From Antedon mediterranea (Eukaryota > Echinodermata > Crinoidea > Comatulida > Antedonidae): DNA of 64,000 bases. Positions 59,601 through 64,000 of the stretch are shown here, piece by piece; position 1 is the first letter of the stretch; the number at the start of each line of letters is the position of its first letter. Below the pieces are notes generated by a model. That model was not told the DNA's origin. It saw only the letters and a list, made by a program, of their open reading frames with translations, and did no database searches. The DNA lies in NCBI RefSeq assembly GCF_964355755.1, contig NC_092673.1, forward strand, positions 8,313,001-8,377,000, given 5' to 3'. A program made the translations under genes and the position numbers.

Positions 59601-62600
59601 GTTGTTGGTTGACATAATCACATGCTGTTAATAATTTTTCCTATCAACAGTGTTTACAATTAGTTAAAGAATAGAACAGTTATGAAAGTAAATCAACGAA
59701 TATTCTCGGTGATACCTTCATTATTCCATTTAACTTAGCTCCAACTCGTTGACTAAAACGGTCGATATATTTTTTTGTTCTAATAACATATTTCTTCCAT
59801 TATTAAACTCACAACATTCATTTTATCTATCCTTTGGACAGCCCACTTACTTAATCGAAACTCTCTCACTAATAAAATATCTATAACATTTACAGTATTT
59901 TTCTAATTTATATGATTTATTGATTTTTCTTTCACATTAGCCTTATTTATATTTAGACATATTTATTTTCTATTAAATTATTACGTTCACCTCAGAACAA
60001 GTTCCAGACAACTGGTGATTTTATTTTAGAATGATTTTCTAGCGAATTAACAATACAGTTTTTTTTAACTATTTCTTCCAGTAACATTATCTAGCCATGC
60101 TGTTGTGTCATTATGTCATTCAAAAACCATATTATTGAACTTGTTTCGTGCATATTATTGATTTTTTAAATATTTCAATAGCATTTCCTTATTTTTTCAT
60201 ATTTTAGTTTTACAGAAATTTTCCATATCTTCATTCTTTTTTTTGACGTAGCAATATTATCAAGTTTTAGTGCTTTAACATTAAACTGTGCTACTTCTGT
60301 AACTTGTGTAATCATTATTTCTAAACATTCGTTATTATACTGCTTTTATAGATTCGACCAACTGGGCTACCTAGTGAATCTGAAAATGGAATGTTTGAAG
60401 TGACAATAAATAAACATGTGACGTCAAGCGGAGATTACATTCTTATTAAACCTTTTACACAACACTTTTTGGTATGAGTGTTAGTTTGTAACTATGATTA
60501 TAGAATCTATTATCTTTATACGTTTTACTTAATCGTGCACTTGTGCTGAGGTTAGTTTTACCTGAAAGCTCTGCCATTTCTTATTGGCTGTTTTACTTAA
60601 TAGTTTGATTTAGGCTACCTTTATGCTTGTTATTATTTGCCATTGATACCAACAGCATTGTATTTTTTCCCAGTAATTTGCATTTTGGTATAATATTCAT
60701 ATTTAATATACGTACATGTATGTCAAAATTATTTTAACTAATTCCCACTTATGTCCAATAAGAAGAAGAAGGGGGGTTGAATTTATTCTTTGGAACAAGA
60801 AAACAGCCAATAAGTTTTCAACAGGCAAAAAATGAATTCTAAACCGCATAATAAGCCATCCAAACCGAGATTCGAATTCGGAACCTTTCGCTTGGTATAT
60901 ATAGGCATATGTCCTAACCATAATAATTATATATGTTACTTTTGTATTTTTAGCCAGACAATACAGTTGACTTTGATATTCTATTCTCAAATGATGCTCT
61001 TGTTGACCGGATTTACTTCATGGTAAGACTTCTATTTTATTCTAAATTTAAATCGAGGATCAGAATTTGTTTTAACAACAGAAATGAGTTTCGTCTTAAA
61101 ATTGCCAAATAAAATATCATAATCACAAAGCGTACTACAAGCGTAAGGTGTTCTATATAATGATATAGGCTAATTCAACTTTAATACACATTGCATGTAA
61201 ATATAATTTATAAAGATTCAAAAATGAAAATAATAAGCAAAATATTACTTTTGTTAGATTGTTTCCAAAGGAAAGATATTAGAGAAAGGTACAACACATG
61301 TTGGTGGTGTAAGAGTTACATTAACTGTTCCAATCACCTACGAAATGACACCAAGTGCACGAATAATTACATATTTTGTTGACAACAATAATAAAATTGT
61401 AGCTGACTCCCTTTACTTGGACGTTTTAGATGAATGTGAAAATCAGGTATTTACTTATTGTTTATATTGTGACGTTTTTCATAAAGACGCCGTTATAGCT
61501 CAATAAAATGCCGAGTCAATGTTACCGTATTGTATGTTATACACTCTAAATATAATCACCCATGCATTGGACTAATACATAAGACTAACTTGAGAGGGAC
61601 AGTATAGTTAAACATTAATGAATGACTTGAATGCATATCACAATACACATTCTTCACTATAAGTTATTTCAGGATGAATAACGCATTGATTTATACAGGT
61701 TAGGTTACGGGCAGACGATGATGAATATGTACCAGACGATGCAGTAGAATTTACGCTGTATGCTAAGCCAAAAACTAGCATTGGGTTGGTAGCTGTTGAC
61801 GAGGCTGTATTGCAACTGAGAGACACTGACAGATTGAGTTTTAAAAAGGTAAGTTTATATATATTAAAGATGTATTGTCCCTTGAAACACAAAAAATGAA
61901 AAAAAAATATTCTAAATATAAATTGGCCATATCAAAGTAATATTAAAGTTATTCACTTTAAGTCGAAAATTCGAGGCAAAAACAACAAGTTTACGTAATT
62001 AACAGGTAAATTAATTTGATTACATTTCGTCTGGAAAATCGTCACAAGCGAAAGTAAACAAAGATTTCAAACCATTAGTATGCATTATGCATGATGCTAA
62101 TTAGGATTGTTTGCAACTCGTCGCGGTTGGGAAGGTGTTTTCACACAGATCGCGAAGAAGTTTTATGATTATCCATACAGAGTAGCCAAACAAGCACGTT
62201 GCATTATGAGATATGTTTTGATCGAAAACTTTGACTGGAAGTCAAAGTTATTTTTTGAACAAAAAAACGTCTGTATTTCGGTTAAATTATTTTTTTTTCG
62301 ACTAATTTTTGGTGAAAGTTAATTAACTATTATAATACTTCAAAATGACGCACTTTTTTCGAAATATTAAAAAATGTTTTTTTGTTGAATTAGTCAAAGG
62401 GACAATACATCTTTAAGTTAAATTTATTTTATAGCCGAAAAACATCTTCTTACGTACAGTGTAGTGTTTATGTATAGGCCTATGTTAGTTTAAGTACATA
62501 AATACGGGGCGCAGTTTAGGACATTCTATTTTGTTGACAAAGATATAATTTTGTTTCAACAAAAGGCATTTAAATTAAAGAAAGGGTTTCTTTTCATTTT

Positions 62601-63841
62601 GTTAATAATATAAGCCTACTGTCTTGAAAATGTTTTATTTTATTTTTAAGACAAATATGTTGTTAACAAATGACTAATGACCAAAATTACCGTCCTCTTT
62701 TTCGATAGATGTTTGAAACTATGGAAAAGTTTGACTTAGGCTGCGGACCAGGTGGAGGATTAGATGCTCAGAGTGTATTTGAAGTAAGACATTTATTTAT
62801 TTATTTTGTTGTATATTGACACTAACAATACTAGAAATGTGTATATAGGCCTACATTAAAGAAAGGTCAACACTAGTAAGAACATTAAATTTTACTTTTG
62901 AGCATTGCAACTAATCTATCTATTTTCTTATAGAATGTATAGTTTAATCCTTTTATCGTGCATTTTTGTATACACAAATGAACATTTTTATATAGAGCAT
63001 TTATTAATAATAGTGACATAATACAATGTACACTTAAAATTATGAATGAGCAAAAACATTTTCCCCATTTTAAACATTATTATTGTGGATAAAATATTAT
63101 TATATGATACAATAAGTATTCAACTTTAAAACTCATATCTGTAGGATTCTGGTCTAACAACTACAAGTGATATTATTGAAACGGATCTTAAATTGGGTAA
63201 GCTAAATAATATTATTTTAATCATTCAAAAAGTTTGCTTAAAATGGGTATTTAGGATTTCCATGCAACCCAAGTTACAAAAGTATATGTAATAATACAGT
63301 TAATGCACTTCTCAACAGTTAAGTTAAGTGTATGTTATAGTGATGTTGATAAATTGTTCCGTTAAAAAGAGAAATAGTACATACCGTCTTGGTACTGTTT
63401 CTACATTTGCCCAGTATTATAATGTGGAATTTGATACACCTTCACATGTGAAACACATGGGGTGGTTGCGATGTGGTGCGGTAGTGAAGTGTGATATAGA
63501 GGTGGTGGTGAGTATTATGGTGGTATTCTAATGGAGGCGAATGTTATGGCGATGGTTGTACTGTAGGTAATTATAAATAGTGATGACAACTGATATGACA
63601 ATGCTTGTTGTATTATATAATAGTGGTGGCCAACATTCTGGTAAAACTGATGATATACTTGTTGACTGTGGTGTTTTGTATTTTCACTATGATGTTGTTG
63701 TTTTAGAAACTGTTAATGTTCAATCTATGTAAATTGAAGACATTATATAATAATAATTAATTTTAATGGTACATTCTGTAGATTTTGGTTGTAAGAGAAG
63801 TCAGCGAAGACGAAGAAGCGTGCCATATGTATACCGTGATG
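50661..63841 (+). CDS. complement C3-type thioester protein: beta chain and start of alpha chain (3' partial)
   Basis: Secreted complement protein of the C3/alpha-2-macroglobulin superfamily. Seventeen exons in phase encode 665 residues: 50661-50719, 51484-51650, 53479-53679, 54005-54057, 55156-55311, 55465-55507, 57413-57500, 57845-57944, 58215-58442, 59011-59196, 60352-60471, 60954-61022, 61258-61446, 61699-61848, 62709-62783, 63145-63196, 63782-63841. Residues 1-18 are a signal peptide (MFGTGLIIFVTLLQNCLG). The macroglobulin-domain landmarks follow in order: FIQTDKPIYTP (about 126-136), FEVKEY then VLPTFG (about 222-232), PHTGVHI, DECENQ (about 548-553, interchain Cys of C3), GLVAVDEAVLQL, DLGCGPGGG (about 612-620) and RSQRRRRSV, whose tetra-Arg at about 654-657 matches the C3 beta/alpha processing site (human 668-671). 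The anaphylatoxin, thioester and C345C parts lie beyond the window. C3 rather than CD109/TEP is favoured by the tetra-Arg and the Cys positions. The acceptor of exon 10 is AAG, slightly unusual. Confidence 0.92.
52410..52500 (+). repeat. tRNA-like SINE head in C3 intron 2
   Basis: An A-box-like tggtggttaacg and a B-box ggttcaatcct about 45 bases later, with a ccttc/gaagg stem between, indicate a tRNA-derived SINE head. The body and tail to about 52640 are not clearly delimited. Confidence 0.5.
53090..53185 (+). repeat. LINE 3'-end remnant with (gaat)n tail
   Basis: The run tttctatggaccagagattc, cgaaataaaagatttaatga followed by tandem gaat resembles the 3' end of Jockey/CR1-type LINEs (polyadenylation-like AATAAA then a short tandem tail). 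No coding part remains. Confidence 0.4.
53703..53868. mobile_element. MITE copy (TTAAAGATGTATTGTCCC family), 3'-truncated, in C3 intron 3
   Basis: Starts ttttaaatatatattgtccc only 20 bp after the exon-3 donor and continues ccaaaaacatgaaaaatgaa and taataaagttaatcacttt; the right half is absent. Confidence 0.68.
54046..54880 (+). repeat. minisatellite of splice-donor-like units in C3 intron 4
   Basis: About forty imperfect copies of a 20-22 bp unit, tgatcaggtaagcctagttt(gg), with frequent tgatcatgtaag variants. The first unit is the end of exon 4 itself (tgatcag at 54051-54057) plus the real donor gtaagcctagtttgg. Exact atcaggtaag words recur at about 54418, 54589 and 54837, so the intron has many decoy 5' splice sites identical to the true one. 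Some larger sub-blocks are duplicated (for example 54400-54530 parallels 54560-54620). Confidence 0.92.
55605..55680 (+). repeat. LINE 3'-end-like remnant with (aattg)n tail in C3 intron 6
   Basis: tttattgaataaagccttga followed by tandem attga units is a typical polyadenylation-plus-tandem tail of small LINEs. No reading frame is attached. Confidence 0.35.
56470..56845. repeat. dispersed repeat, partner of 33720-34092
   Basis: Same ordered blocks as the 33.7-kb copy (ggtaaatcgcgcgatact, tttttactcgatggtgg, ataaagttggttcatatt, gtggtatacactgtctaatg, taatagctgaaaaccgg). It lies in C3 intron 6. Class unknown. Confidence 0.65.
59379..59540. repeat. long palindromic fold-back in C3 intron 10
   Basis: The arms, from acaaataatgaatg inward to gttatatcaac, are near-perfect reverse complements (about 76 bp each) around a short loop tcggctttgcctc. 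The arms contain tgaatgatgaaaggttatat and the inverted ctttcatcattcacctcg. No coding potential; a small fold-back or MITE. Confidence 0.8.
60540..60675 (+). repeat. Penelope-like terminal repeat, decayed copy in C3 intron 11
   Basis: Aligns with the 49960-50110 copy: cctgaaagctctgcca, tggctgttttacttaatagt, tttgatttaggct, and gataccaacagcattgtatt. The hammerhead-like core is eroded (ctgaggttag...acctgaaa). Confidence 0.6.
60850..60935 (-). repeat. tRNA-like sequence (SINE head), minus strand, C3 intron 11
   Basis: On the minus strand: tggttaggacatatgcc (A-box region), then ggttccgaattcgaatctcg (T-arm/B-box). It is related to the tRNA-like sequence at 49779-49851 but more decayed. Confidence 0.5.
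61864..62416. mobile_element. MITE copy (TTAAAGATGTATTGTCCC ends) with a different, longer interior, C3 intron 14
   Basis: Begins ttaaagatgtattgtccctt and ends agggacaatacatctttaa, so both inverted ends are intact, but the 550-bp interior (with tgtttgcaactcgtcgcggt and gtagccaaacaagcacgttg) is unlike the 330-bp copies apart from scattered blocks. It is probably a subfamily of the same transposon. The plus frame 62107-62322 lies inside and is not a host gene. Confidence 0.75.
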
Positions 63842-64000
63842 GTGGGTATATTGAATACTTTAATTTTACTTTATAATAATAGATTGGAATAATGTGACTG
63901 TTTGAAGTAAAGTGTTTAGTCTGGAAAATGTGTAGGTTAACGATTGTTTGGCCAAATTGTTAAGCGCGCAACCTGTTACACACGTTGCTTCTAAAGAGAG

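Noticed and set aside
62107-62322. Plus frame within C3 intron 14 as an additional C3 exon
   Set aside because: It lies between the intact inverted ends of a MITE, and flanking C3 exons already join in phase without it.

Overview
The window is eukaryotic nuclear DNA. It is AT-rich, its genes are split by introns with GT/AG borders, and it is dense in retroelements, MITEs and minisatellites. Four host genes are recognisable. The tetra-arginine, C3-type complement protein points to an animal. The many palindromic TAGGCCTA runs and the mix of elements suggest a marine invertebrate deuterostome, most likely an echinoderm; that assignment is inference.

Layout. (1) 1-9.2 kb: the 5' end of SCAI (minus strand, three coding exons; the rest lies left of the window). 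Its first intron holds a 2.9-kb inverted-repeat element filled with minisatellites. (2) 9.5-17.3 kb: no host gene; decayed LINE pieces and a Penelope-like element with a GIY-YIG endonuclease reading frame. (3) 17.3-31.3 kb: a complete six-exon gene for an acetylserotonin/hydroxyindole-type O-methyltransferase (plus strand). Intron 1 carries a 5S-rRNA-derived SINE and a fold-back. Intron 3 is stretched to 11 kb by a 10.3-kb inverted-repeat element on the opposite strand that encodes a broken protein-primed family B DNA polymerase, and that element has itself been hit by a fold-back element and a LINE. (4) 31.3-40.6 kb: repeats, LINE ends, and an internally deleted P-element/THAP9-type transposon lying immediately upstream of the next gene. 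(5) 40.6-45.9 kb: SNAPIN (plus strand, four coding exons) plus a second, alternative last exon 3 kb downstream; a pogo-type MITE with a hAT-type MITE nested in it lies between the two last exons. (6) 46-50.6 kb: repeats, another GIY-YIG retroelement fragment and a tRNA-like sequence. (7) 50.66 kb to the end: the beta chain and start of the alpha chain of a complement C3-type thioester protein (17 exons visible, continuing off the right edge).

The host genes do not form a pathway: SCAI is a transcriptional cofactor, SNAPIN a lysosome/vesicle-trafficking subunit, the methyltransferase a small-molecule enzyme, and C3 a secreted immune protein. The main points of interest are the compact polymerase-bearing element with no recognised integrase, ATPase or capsid gene; a minisatellite in C3 that repeats the exon's own splice-donor sequence; the duplicated SNAPIN terminal exon; and a hammerhead-like core in a Penelope terminal repeat.
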